From Sipunculus nudus (Eukaryota; Annelida; Sipuncula; Golfingiida; Sipunculidae), in assembly GCA_026874595.1 (NCBI GenBank), contig CM049306.1, positions 83,416,142-83,480,141 on the forward strand: DNA of 64,000 nt, read 5' to 3'. The notes beneath the pieces are model-generated. The model did no database searches. It saw nothing but the letters and a program-made list of their open reading frames with translations, and was not told the origin of the DNA. Positions 1 to 14,500 of this stretch are shown in pieces (positions within the stretch are counted from its first letter, which is position 1; each line of letters begins with the position of its first letter). Made by a program: the position numbers and the translations under genes.

Positions 1-192
1 ATTTATGTAAAATATCTAGTCTTGTTGGTAAGCACAAGTTTCCTGTATTACTAAAATAGCATTGTTGAGTTATGAATCCTTTTTCTTAAATTATTAATAC
101 AAATACATTTAAACTCAAATTATCAATGATATTTGAGAGCATATGTATATATTTTACCGCAAAATGTTTTTCTTTACTTCTCTAATTAACAG

Positions 193-286
193 TCACCATA
201 TGCTCAGCTGCTAGCAGCTACGACATTGACAAAGTTAGTGTCCAGAGCCAACTTGACATTACCACTGGAACAAAGATTACAGATGA
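193..286 (+). CDS. XPO7: XPO7 exon A (first in window)
   Basis: Acceptor AG at 191-192, donor GTAAGT at 287. It begins in phase 0 and ends after one base of an Arg codon. It encodes the N-terminal segment with [17 protein letters not shown]. At least one coding exon lies upstream of the window. Confidence 0.93.
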
Positions 287-3200
287 GTAAGTGGTATCTT
301 AAGTCTGTGGGACATTATAATGGTGACATTCCATCACTTTAATGTTTTTCAGATGCCCTCATTTGCTTAAAGAATTCTGCATTTCTGTAAATGTTTTGTT
401 TAATATGTTTTAACTTGTAACAAGTGTCAACAGTGTCCTCAGAATAGACAGTGAGTGAGAGTTTGATTGTTGAATGTCAGCTGCTGATAGTAAAGCATTT
501 GATTGAACCTGTGAGCTTATGTGAATGGTGTGGCATCATCCATCATCTGTATGCTTTAGACCCATTCTTTCTCATAATCAGCAGGAACTAGCATCAACAA
601 ATTTTTATGCAAAAAATAAGTCATCTAAACTTTTTTCTGCTATTTGCATTGACTTAGATTTTATAGGGAGAAAGCTTTAAAAAAAAACTTCTTCTCAAAA
701 ACTGTCCAGCCAAATTGTTCAATTTTTCAAGAAATCTCTCTCAAGTTTGTTCATATGGTTCCAGTTTGATGATTTCCAGGAAGCTGAACTTGGTCATTTG
801 GCCAAAAAAGCATACTAAAATAACAATCCTGGGAAAGGGTTGGAGCTATCATCACCTGATTTTGCTTTAAATAGGCACACAATATTATTCTAAACATTTT
901 TGAGAAAAAAATCTTATGAATATGTCAGCATGAAAAAGCATAGTAGCTTAAGTCTCTCAATATGTGTGGGCTTTCTTGTACACAAGACTGGTGTCGACAA
1001 TGATTTTGCAGAGTGTATGTTCCTGCTTATTTCTCCGGGGGAATTGATATATCAGCCTGAAATTGTGCATATCTTAACATCTCAGATAGCTTTGTCTACA
1101 CAAGACTGGTGGCGCCACCTACAATAATTTTTGCAGAGTGTATGTCCCTACTTGTTTCTCAGGAGTGATTGGACATGTCAGCCTGAAATTGTGCATGTCC
1201 ATGCATCTTATATAATTTCATTGTATTAAAGACTTGTGGCACCACCTGCACTTATTTTTGGGTTTTCATGCATCTGTTCACATAGCTCTAGAGTGATTTT
1301 AAGTATCTGAATAGAATTTTGCATGTCCATACATCTTTTATGGCTTTCTCATTCACAAGACTGGTGGCTCCTCCTACAATAATTTTTATGTTGTGTTCAT
1401 CCATGCCAGTATTTTAGGAGTGATGTTTGTGTTATTAGTGCTTGTACTTGGGTTCAAAATATTTAGTACTTGCCTTGTATATGTACAGTCACACATGTTT
1501 TTGAAAATTAATCAAGTACTCTTCCAGTTGTAAAGCATATTATCTTCAAGCATTATATCTGATGTATATCCCATTGCACAGGTTTATATTAGGCCTGTAG
1601 GCCTTGTTTATTCATTAAATATAATGATTGAAATGACAGTACTCTTATATTCCATTCAAAGAAATGAATTATACAATAAATTTGTCAAGTCAAAAAGAAT
1701 GTTAAACTCTGTAGCTTTGCAATCTGCAATTTTCATAATTTATGATATGTGCATTGTGCAAATATCTTTATTGGACAGTCCCCCGCCCCCTCCCCCCCCC
1801 CCCCCCCCGACATGCTTAACCAAAAGTTTGAAAAATCATAAGCTGGTGTATTGTATTAAATTTTACATACTAATGTCAGTAGTGTGAAAATATTCTTACA
1901 CTTGATTCATTTGTAAAAGAATATAAAAAATTAACCTGTTGTAAGATAACAGTTCATTCTGTTGGTCCAGTGGTTTTGTGGCTGCTGATCTTTATTTCTG
2001 GCTTTGTCTTTCAGGAAACTATGTTCTCAACTATTTGGGTTCAAGGCCGAAACTTGAGAACTTTGTGTCCCAGGCATTGGTTCGTGTAAGTATAGTTAGA
2101 CTGCTTACTTGTGAGAAATTATCATTTGTGCTCATGCCATATAAATTTTGCTATACATAATTGATTTTATAGTTTTCATATTGCTCTGAAATTTAACCAT
2201 AAAACTTGTGAAATAAGATCACTGGTGGGACTGGCAAGGGGTTGCCTTAATTGTATCTGCCAAAACAGAGTTTCGCGGATACTATGTTTTCAGCTGGACG
2301 CTGCCGCCGCATAGGTGTTTAGAGAACTCCATAACCGCTGGGTTATTTACGAATACCGGGTTTATGTTCAGATGACATGTGAACTGCTGCGCCCTGATTT
2401 AGTTTTGACCTCTGACCTCTCCTCTCTCCAGTACGTCCATCTGTGCGTCTGTTTTGATACATTAACCCACATATCATGGGAACCATTTGACCGATCCGGG
2501 AAAATTTTTGCACAAATGTAGCCCTTGGATAGCTTCATAACATACATAAAAAATGGTGGCGCCAACTGCAACCGTTTTTGCACAACGTTTTTTCTGCCGT
2601 GGGATAAAATCACTCATATCTCTGCACTGGCTTGACTCATACACCTGAAATGTTGCATGTGTATACATCCTGGACAGCTTTCTTGATTTTATGACAGGTG
2701 GTGCCACCTACATTCACATTTACGCTGCAGACATCCAAGCTCATATCTGGGGAACCGTTTGACCGATTGGGCCAAAATTTTGCATGTGTATAGATCTCAC
2801 ATAGTTCTTTATCATACGCATAAATGGTGGCACCACCTGCAACCATTTATGCACAGCGTCCATCTGTTTGTCTGCCGTGGGATAAAATCACTCATATCTC
2901 TGCACTGGCTTGACTTATCCACCTGAAATTTTGCAGGTTTATACATCCTGGACAGCTTTCTAGATTTTATGGCAGGTGGCGCCACCTACATTTTTGTTTA
3001 CGCTGCAGACATCCAGGCTTATATCTCTTGAACCGTTTGACCAATTGGGCCAAAATTTTGCATGTGTATAGATCTCACATAGCTCTTTATCATACACAAA
3101 ACTGATGGCGCCACCTGCAACCATTTTTGCACAGCATCCGTCTGTTTGTCTGCTGTGGGATAAAATCACTCATGTCTCTGCACTGGTTTGACTTATCTGC

Positions 3201-6200
3201 CTAAAATTTTTGCAGGTTTATACATCTTGGATAGCTTTCTTGATTTCATGACAGGTGGTGCCACCTACATTCACACTTACGCTGCGGACATCCAAGCTCA
3301 TATCTCGGGAACCGTCTGACTGATAGGGCCAATATTTTGCATGTGTTTAGATCTCACATAGCTCTTTATCATACGCACAACTGGTGGCGTCACCTGCAAC
3401 TATTTTTGCACAGCGTCCATCTGTTTGTCTGCCGTGGGATAAAATCACTCATATCTCCGCAGTGGTTTGACTTTGCATTTGTATACAAAATTGATAGCTA
3501 TCTGGATTTTGTGGTAGGTGGCACAACCTACATACAGATTTTCGGCTGCAGACATTCATGCTAATATGCAACACACCTCACTCTATTTTCCCTTGTTACT
3601 CAATCCATGCCTCACTTCACCCGTCCCACTCTGATTTCGGCAGATACATGTGGTCGCTTGTCGACTACCCGTATTCTAGTTCAAAGGTGGTCTTAGACAA
3701 GTTGTTTCAGACAGGTTCTACTGTGTATCATGTTTATCAATATCAGTGTCTTCATGTTTTAAAAAAAAATGCCACAGTCATTTTGTGATATATACATAAT
3801 GATTGATAAACACTTGTTTTGTGAGTACTGTGTTCAAATATGAGTTCAAATATGTCCCTTACTGATCACTACTATGACATTATAATGACAAAAATGATAC
3901 TTTTATAAGATATATTGTGTACTGCTCCATCACCTTAAGAGAATTTTTATTGCTTTTCTGTGGTCACAGAAGTTTCACTATTCACTCTGTTGTAGTTGTT
4001 TGCCAGAATCACCAAACTTGGGTGGTTTGATGTCAGCAAAGATGACTATCTGTTTAGAAGTGTCACTTCAGATGTCAGCAAATTCTTACAGGTATGGACT
4101 AAGTGTATGCTTGACATAGAATTTAAACATTTATGAGAAAGAATTTACTTATTATGCTTGTTTGTAAGAAATGTTTTAATTTTTTTATGATATCTCTTTA
4201 TAGATAAAAGCAGATAAAACTTATAATTAAGTAAATAAAATCTAGTAATTATGCATTTAACATAGGAATCATTTGCATCAGTGGTAATCAAGGGAGACTT
4301 CTTATGCTATGTTTTATGTAATTCTTTCTTGAAAAACCTTATGGATCCATTTTCCAAAAGTAATTCCAAGGAGTAATCCAGAGGTAATGTAGCATTTTTA
4401 GCCCAGCTGACTGTAAGTCATCTGAACTATAGTGATCACCCTTTGTCCGGCATCCGTCTGGCAGTCTGTCCATTAACAGGGCACAAATCATAACAATTAG
4501 GTCATGGTGACCTATATTTTGTGACTTACGGGCCGAAAACATGATTTTGAGCACCCAGACAGTCAGCCGGGCAACAAATTGTATCTATTAGGCCTAGAAA
4601 CCTCTAACCTGACATTTTGAGATATCCTAGGCAAGTGTCCTTGGAAAGCTGAAACTAGGTCACTGTGACCTATATTCTGCGACCTATAGAGAAAAGATGT
4701 CATATGAGCACCCTGAAGGTCAGATTGGGACAAATTGTATCTGTCGAGCCTAAATTAAAGAATCTTCTAACACACTATCCTTGGAGTTTCTGGGCAAATC
4801 TCCTTGGAAACCTGAATTTAGGTCATGGTGACCTATATTTTATGACCTACGTGTCGAAAACATGATTTTTAGGCATCCAGAAAGTCACACGGGGCACAAA
4901 TTGAATCAGTAAGTCCTAAAATCCTCCAATGTGACTTTTAGGGAGGTCCTAGGCAAATCTTCTTGGAAACCTGAATTAGGTCATGGTGACCTATATTTTG
5001 TGACCTACAGGCCGAAAACATGATTTTGAGCACCCTGAATATCAGATGGGGACAAATCGTATATGTGAGGCCTAGAATCTTTTAACTCAATATCCTGAGA
5101 GTTTCTAGGCAAATCTCCTTGGAAACCTGAAATTAGGTCATAGTGACCTATATTTTGTGACCTATGGGCCAGTCATGTATTTGTTATGCCTAAAATCTTC
5201 TAATGTAACATTCTGAGATGTCCTTTGCCAATGTCCTTGGAAAACTGAAATTAGGTCACCATGACCTATATTTTGCAACCTATCATAAAAAATATCATTT
5301 AAGCACCCAGACAGTCAGACAGGGCACAATTTGTATCCATTAGGCCTGGAATCTTTTAATATAAAAATCAGGGAGGTCTTAGTCAAGTGTCCTTGGAAAC
5401 CTGAAATTAGGTCACGTCGACCTATATTGTGTGACCCATGGGCTGAAAAATGATTTTGAGCACCCAGACAGACAAGGCACAAATTGTATCCATTAGCCAT
5501 AGAATCTTCTAACATGACATTCAGGGGAATCCTTGGCAATTCTCTTTGGAAACCTGAAATTAGATCATGGTGACCTATATTCTGCCAGCTATGGACCAGA
5601 AACATGATTTTGAGCACACAGACAGACAGGGTACAAATTGTATCCATTTTCCTTGGAACCCTCTATTTTAAAATCCAGAGGGGTCCTGGGCAGGTCTCCT
5701 ATGAATCCTGAAATTTTTATTTTCTGTCCATTTTTTCAACACTGTAACTTAAGCCATAGGCTATTCTCACAGACAATATATAACATTAATAAAAAAAATT
5801 AGCACCCATTCTAAATTAGCTGAGCGCCATGGCCCATTGGCCACTTGTTAAAGTTTTATAAAATTCATTTTAAATAATTTTAACAAATTAAAATTAACAC
5901 CATTTTTATGCATAATGTGATTATATATTGGCCGAATTGGGTGTAAAATATTGGTGCAATTTAGAATTGTTAATTCTGAATAAAGTTATATTTACAGGTA
6001 ATCAATATTTTGCAAATTTATAAAACATTTGAATATATATAATATATATAAAATTGAAAATAATGTGGTATAATAAAAAATGATAATAATATATAATAAA
6101 AATAAGTGATCTAACTGAAGATATGTGTCACTGCTGAACATGTCAACAATTTATCAAAGAGTCAACCAGTGATTATGGTAATAAATTCAATCTTATGTTT

Positions 6201-8521
6201 ATTTATAAACTGCTCACATGGTTCAATTAGAAAGCACATTTTCAGATCACAAAATATTATTTCCTTACTCATCAATTCAAACCAATCATTTCAGCCATTA
6301 TCTCTTCCTCTCAGACTTTTTTTCTCAATTTGTTATTGTTTAAGATTTTTACCTACAAGGTCAACTTGAGCTGAGCACCGAGACCCACAGGTCCCTTGTT
6401 AATAAGACTGGCCAAGCATGACTACTTGACTACATGTATATCATGATGTGTACATTTTAATGTAACTGGTTATCTTACTTTATATTATAATACCCCTGTT
6501 TCTGCTACTCAGAGTGTGGTACATGGCTGTGTCATACTTGTGTACTATGTTATTTCTTCCACAGAGTGGGGTGCCACACCTGGTGATGGTGGGAGTCCAG
6601 CTGCTGTCACAGCTAGTCTGTGAGATGAACCAGGTCAGCGAGGTAGTCAAGAATTAACATCTATCTGTCCTATCTTCTCATAGCTAACCCAGCTTTTTGT
6701 TTTAATTTACTCTGCTTTAATATAGATATTAAGCTGTGTGTTGTGAACTCTGGGCTGTGTGCCATAGATAGTTGGCTTTGTGTCACACACATAGGCTTTG
6801 TATCACATACAATAGGCTCTTTGTCTTAGACTTGGACAGTATACACTCAGTTATAGACAGTTGGCTTTGTGTCATAGATAGTAGGCTTTGTGTCATAGTT
6901 GCTTGCTCTTTGTCATAGTAGTATACTTTATGTCATAGATAGTAGGCTCTATGTCATAGACAGCAGGCTCATAGGCTCTGTGCAATAAACAGTAGGCCCT
7001 GTGTCATAGACGGTAGGTTCTGTGTCATAGACCCTTGGCTCTGTGTCATAGACACTTGACTCTAATATTTACATTTTACTGTATATATCAGATATCTGTC
7101 ACTGTAAAAGACATTTTACTGTGTAGTGGACTTTCTGATGTGACTTTCAGAATTCTGAATCATAAATGCATAGCTCTTACATTGACACTTCACTCTGTGC
7201 TATAGATATCATGCTCTGTTACTGACTTTCCACTATGTCACAAGTGCTTGATCTGATAAAGCCACCTGGCAATGGCTCACAGGAAATTCTGATTTGGACA
7301 CATAATCATGTATCCATATTAGAGTATCCATATTAGAGCTTTATTTCCCCACTGTTCCACTCTTTATTTTACAAGAGAATTAACTGTATGTCATACACGT
7401 TTCTGATATAAGGATGTCATATACTAGGATCCATATCAGCACAATGTGAATTCTGACCTCTGTTAGAAACAGATACTTTGTCCTTGTTTTGATAGTCTGA
7501 TCTAAGATGCTTTGCAGTGCATGATGTACACACTGCACATCCATATCTGTCTCCTATATGCCACACTGCCTATATAAACTGGGCTCTTCCATAGATAATT
7601 GGCTTTTATGCTTTCAGACACTGAACTCTGTGTTAATGACAGTGCCACTTACCAGCCTTTGTCTTAGACACTTAGTCATACTACTTGGCAATTTCGTTTA
7701 ACTGCTTGTCTGTGGTAATAGACTAGTGTAATATCATTGTAAGTATAATGAAAAGTATAATTTAATACGACAAGCAGTGCAAAATGACCTTTTACGACAA
7801 AGTTTAGTGAGATAATATGAGTGAGAGAGAGTGCAAGTCCACACCCACCAGTGTATTATAGTGCAGATGCACTTTTAAACCTTTACTGGTACAAGTTGTT
7901 AGTCCGACACTGCTGAATCTTGATTTTTTTTACTCAACCCAAGGAAGAACTATATATCTTTCGTAACAAAAACAAAATTTATGAAGTGTTTTTTTTAAAT
8001 TTATAGGCTACATAACGCTTTCTGTACGTTTTATTGACCAATATCACTGATAGCATGGACAGTGAGAGTGGGCAATCACAATGGCAAAACTCACTGTGCA
8101 CACAGGGACGAAATACTTTCAAAAATTTGATTTTCAGACAGTGATCGTTTGGTTTTTAATTTCGTGGATAAAAGTCACCCACAAATTCCACGATAATAAA
8201 AACCCAACAAACAATTCTGAATCCACAATATTTTTGTTTTTCATTTGGTTCACATTATTACATTAAGCAAGTTTTTGAATGGTCTTGTTGAATAAGATTT
8301 TGGATCTGCTGTTTGAGCTGTTCAGTGCATGTAAAATATGCAGTTGGAGGAAAGCTGCTGAATGGTTTGTGGGTTTAGTATGTAGTGTTCAGTAGTGACT
8401 TACCACTAACACAGTAACAGCATGGCAACAGGTAGATGTGTATTCTCAAATGTGATGTTATCTTCTAAATTTTGTCCAGGTATTAGATGTATTAGAGGAA
8501 AAGTTATTTATAACTTGTAAA

Positions 8522-8575
<54 letters not shown>

Positions 8576-11500
8576 ATATATATAAGTGGTATAGCTGTGT
8601 TAGTCTGTAGTTGAAGCGAAAGTTAAGATAAACAGTGACGCCTTTTAGATAGACTAACTAGTTTATTAACACACTTGCTTTCGAAGTACAAAGACTTCTT
8701 CGTCAGGTGTCAAGACGAAGAAGTCTTTGTACTTCGAAAGCTTGTGTGTTAATTAACTAGTTAGTCTATCTAAAAGGCGTCACTGTTTATCTTAACTTTC
8801 GCTATATATATATATTTGTATCAGTATGATTAATTAGTAAGTAAATTCAGGTTAAATCAGCTGAACTATCCTGAATGTAAGAATTTGTAAATCTTTCTTG
8901 GATACTTAGAATTTGATACTAGTATATTATATGTTACATTTCTGTTCTGTAGAACTGAAGAAATTCATTTGAAAGAAAAATTTATAATATTCTGGTACTT
9001 TCCCTATTCTTTTGGCCTAAGTTTTTGTAGATCTTTCTTTGGATAATATGCAGGTATTTTAAGTAAAATTAACGGGTCTGACCTGTTTCGTAGGTTAATA
9101 AGACAGAGTTTCTGATAGGATGACCTGTGCTCTGATATGTGGTTTTAATGTTTTAACATACCAGGCTGAGGGTAGCAGGTCACTAACAAAGCATCGGAAG
9201 ATTGCATCATCCTTCAGAGACATGCAGCTCTATGAGATCTTCCAGCTGGGCTGTGGGCTGCTGCGTAAAGCTGAAGAAAATATCAAGAGCATTGACTTCA
9301 ACAACACAGACCAGGTTAGTCACATTTACTGTGGAGTATTACTCTATTTAAGTCCATGGACTATCTTTGCCAGTTTTAGTACACATACAGTACATTCAAA
9401 AGTACTTTTATTGTCCTCCACTTCCTCGGAACAGGGGACATTGATTGAGGTATGTCTGTCTGTCCCTCTGTCTGTCTGTGTTTGTCCCTCTGTCAGGTTC
9501 TTTTTTCCCATGGGATAACTTTTCTAAATATTTCATTCAGATTTGGGTCAGTGATTGCTCTCATGCTTTACTTGGTTGGGATTACTGTTGGAGTGTCTGT
9601 CTCACAAAATAATAATACAGTATGATATTTCATTTTTGATATGATGAATCAGCACAATTAGTTTCACTAATCACCAACAGGTGTCGCTAGCGGTGGACAT
9701 AAATTACTTGAATTTCTGCAGTAACTGCTAAGTGCTGCCATCTGTTGAGCGTGGTTAAAATATTTGCAATTATTCACCACTTGAAGGTGCAAGTGGGGGA
9801 CATTATTTCCTTGAATTTGCTTGTTTCTTACTGTCTTCTAACTGTAAAAACATTTGTCTTTAAATTCTTTAATTTAGATAATGAAATTACATGTAGATAA
9901 AATGCAGAATATATATAAAAGCTTTATGCCTACTAGTGGAGAGGACTGTAAAAAGATTTGTTCACACAATGTTTATACTGGATACTCTGTATCATTCCAG
10001 CACGGCTTACTGAGTCACACATTACAACTGGTACATAACTGTTTAGCGTTTGACTTTATTGGGACATCAACAGATGAGTCAACAGATGATTTAAGTACAG
10101 TCCAGATTCCTACCAGCTGGAGGCCAGGTAAACAAAACTGCTAGAAACTTTACCTCTTTTACACAAAATTGTTCATTATATAGATTTGAAACTTTGAATT
10201 CCTATTATTTAAAAGAGATAAGTCATTAAATTTCAGGGTTATTACTATCATAAAACAAAGATGTTTAAATTTACCTGTTAGTGTTATCATATATATCCAA
10301 ATCTGCTTGCTAGTGAATTTCATCTATAAACTAAAACACAAATTCTACATTTAAAACTTTTCAGTCAGCTGTGAAGCAGCATTTTGTATTGCCCCATCAG
10401 AACTGTAAATGTGTCACCTGTACCAGAGATACATTTGATATTTCTCTTTCAGCATTCCTTGACAGTTCCACCATGAAATTGTTCTTCACATTGTACAGTC
10501 ACCTGCCACCAGCACTGTCACCCATGGTAAGTCTCTTATTTTACTGTTTGGTCTACATGTATGAGCTGAACAGAAGATGGTGGTGAAAAACATCATGTTT
10601 TAGTCATTATGAATGTTTTAAGTTCCTGATGGTCAATAATTGAAATTGTTTTCCTAATTGAAATTGTTTTCCTGGTCTCATAATAAGAAAAGCACATTTG
10701 TAAATATTTTTAATTTAACTGCTTATGATGAAATATATTATGTGATGGTCTCATTCAAAACTAAATCATGATAATATATTTCCTTTAAGAGCATGGCTGT
10801 TCACTGAAATTTAGAGGCGTCACTGACACAATAACTTACGGAACAATCTGATGCAAGATGCATAACAAGTTCTTTCTGGCAATTTGCAGTATAACTTGAT
10901 TTTAAGCTCATCTGGCATGAGAGTGTGATTGAACCATATGTCAATTGCATTCATACCCTTTTGTGTGTTATGCTGAGGGTCAAGTACAGGGGGTCAGTAC
11001 TTGAGTACAGGTACAAGTACTTCAGAATTTGTCAAGTACAAGTACAAGTACACAATTTTTCAATGTACTTGAGTACAAGTACAGGGGTCTGTACTTGAGT
11101 ACAAGTACAAGTACTTTTAATTAAAAAAGCAATTTTTCTGAATATTTATTGATAAAAAATTACCTATATTATACACACTGTTACACAGTCAGATATCAGT
11201 ACTGGTACACAAAAAAGTGGGGTTGATGCTCCAATTGCTAAAAGTTTTTTTTTTTTGTTATTCTAGGTAATCCATGGTGACAGTCTTGATGGCCTTTCAG
11301 TATTTATATACACTATTACACAGTCATATATCAGTACACAAGAAATGGTGCTTTGATGCCTATTCTGAATGACTATTCTGAATCTGCCAATTCTGTCACT
11401 TATTATATAGTGGCTTGACAGTCTCTGTACTACTCTGTCAGGTGTGTAAAACTCACAGCTGATCAGTTAAACAGTCCACCTGAGGGTTGTGTATAGTTCA

Positions 11501-14500
11501 GCTGTGACAACTCAATTCCAGATTTACTCATTACCAAAAAGTGGTGGGCCGATTGAGTTTTATTGAAAGTCAGTCAGTTTCCTGCCACTTTCAAGTGCTC
11601 GATTGACAAAGGCAACTATTGATTACATCATTATCATGACTTTTTTTCCCAGAATGCATATTATCTTATAGGCTTAAATTATTCTTCCAATTTTTACAAA
11701 TTCCGCGCCTCAAATAATTAGTCTTTGTTCCCATACTAACTTCCGTATGTAACTGAGTATAACACAGTAGATGCGAGAACAGAGTACTTAATAAATCTCT
11801 GTGAACTGGCAGAGAGCTGCAGAATTAGTAGGGAGTTTTGTAACAAGATGTACATTGCACAGTATGGGCAGTATGGCGTTAAAATGCTCCATAAATTCTC
11901 TAGGTCTATGCAGCAAGTAGATGTCCTGAATAGTGGTTTAATTCTTGTTTATTATAAATAATTACAATGAAACTTTGAAAAGCATATCTTACTTATAATA
12001 GGAAAATATAAAAAAGGCAAAACTTCTTTTCGTTAGGTAGAATTACTAAGACATGCTGCCTGGGTTGAGAAAGTACAGTTTCACAGATAATTGCATATTT
12101 CATTATATTTGCCTGAACCGATTACTAATCGATCATTGATCGGTTTGCTTAAACCGATGATTCAATTATGAAAAAGGAACTGACTCCCCCCACTAATACC
12201 AAACTGACAATCTCAGTTACCACCGCTAATTGGCCTGGTGCATGAGCAGATGTAACCTGGAACAAACTTACTCAGCAGAACTATTAAGTGGGTAGTGTTT
12301 CCACAAGCTGTTAATATAATCAGGTCTGAGGATAGACTATTACAGCTTTTTCCATGTAATAGTAATAGTAATGGACTAAAAAATTTGAGCTGTAATAGTA
12401 ATAGTAATAAAAACAGAAGGCAAAGTAATAGAGTAATACATATTACTTCCTGTGAGCCCCTTGATCATGAAGCATATCAGCAAATAATGCTAAACAGACT
12501 CAGTTCTTGTCCAGTAATTGCCCAGGATGTGCCTATTGTGGAGGCAAGCATGGGCCAGCTGCCACATTGCTGGTGACCACTGGTGCTAATTACATAAGAG
12601 AACTGGACAGAGTAGGTCACAGTCAAATAAGTTACCTGGCACAATCTGACCTTTGATTAGTAATCCATGGATAAACAGAGGCATGTTTGATGTTAAATAG
12701 TGTAGGCTATTATTATTGTGACATGTACATCTTGTCTCACATCCATCAATCCATATGCTCTGTATTCAAAATAATTTAAAAATATACATGTACTTGACTA
12801 GTACTTGAAATGTACTTGATTTTTCAAGTACATTTTTAGCAAGTACAAGTACAGTACAAGCACTGTACTTGGTAAAAAGTACCAAGTACAAGTACAGGCC
12901 AAGTACTGAAAATTTTGTACTTGAGTACAAGTACATGTACTTGACCCAAGCCTGCTGAGTGTGTGTGTTTATTTCAGGCCCTCTCATGTATAATGCTGAC
13001 CATTTTTAGCTCAGCTGACTGTAAGTCATCTGAGCTATAGTCGTGGTCCTTTGTCCGTCGTCCGTCCGGCCGTAAACAGGGCACGTTTTAAAACCGTTGG
13101 ACCTACGAATCCAAAATTCTGCATACCATAAGATGTCCCCAAAATCTCCTACCATACCGAAAATTGGGTCATTAGAACTTCGTTCCTTCGAGATATTAAG
13201 GAAAAACCTCCGTTTTCCATAAAAAAGCAATTGTTACACTTCAAGTCTGCCTAATATCAAAACCACTGATCTGTTTTTGATCATATTTAGTATTCATATT
13301 CTTCCATATATTTTCTGTGCACATACCAAAAATTAGGTCAGTATTGGGTATTATTAGCTCAGCTGACTGAAAGTCATCTGAGCTATAGCGATCACTCTTT
13401 GTCCGTCGTCCGTCTGTCCATCCGTTAACCAGGCACAAATCGTAACCGCTGGACCTAGAACCTTGTAACTTGGGATTCTAAGAGTTTCATAAAAAATCTC
13501 CTTGGAAACCAGAAATTAGGTCTCTGTGACCCATATCCTTCGAGCTATGTGGCCCCAAAGTACCCCCCAGAAAAGTCAAAAATTTCATACAAAAACTTCA
13601 ATATCTCATTAACTACTTGACTGATGGTCATGATTTTTGGCATACATATTGATCATGAGATGTTACATCACTTCCTGCAGACTGGTGGCGCCACCTGTAT
13701 TTTTCGATTTTTTACGAATTTTTTTTCTCTATTTTTGAGACCTTTAAAAATGTGAACATCTGTTAACAAGGCACAAATCATAAAGACTGGACTTAGAATC
13801 TTAATTCTTGACACACTGAGAGGTCCATGAAAAATCTCCTTGGAAAACCAGCAATTAGGTCTCTGTTACCCATATCCTTCGAGCTATGGGGCCCCAAAGT
13901 ACCCCCAAGAATAGTAAAAAATTTCATACAAAAACTTCAATATTTCAATAACTACATCACTGATGGTCTTCATTTTTGGCATACATATTGATCATGAGAT
14001 GTTCGATCAGTTCCTGCAGACTGGTGGTGCCGCCTGTACTGTTTGATTTTTTACGATTTTTTCCTCTATTTTTGAGACCTTTGAGGATGCTGTCATCTGT
14101 TAGCGTGGCACAAATCGTAACGACTGGACCTAGAATCTTCATTTTCGACACACTGAGAGACCTATGAAAAGTCTCCATGGAAACCAGAAATTAGGTCTCT
14201 GTTACCCATATCCTTCGAGCTATGGGGCCCAAAATTACCCCCCAGAATAGTCAAAAGTTTCATACAAAAACTTCAATATCTCAATAACTACATCACTGAT
14301 GGTCATGATTTTCGACATACATATTGATCATGAGATGTTTCATCAGTTTGTGCAGACTGGTGGCGCCACCTGTATTTTTCAATCTTCACGAATTGTTTTC
14401 TCCATTTTTGAGACCTTTAAGGATGTAGTTATCTGTCAACAGGGTACAAATCGTAACGACTGGACCTAGAATCTTCGTTCTTGACACACAGGGAGACCCA

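Noticed and set aside
9120-9518. 132-codon ORF as a separate gene
   Set aside because: It is XPO7 exon E (9165-9314) with read-through into the introns on both sides.
12295-12576. Transposase gene inside the hAT-like element
   Set aside because: Open for 93 codons, but I recognise no hAT motif or zinc finger, and Asn-Ser repeats from 'agtaatagtaat' dominate the first half.
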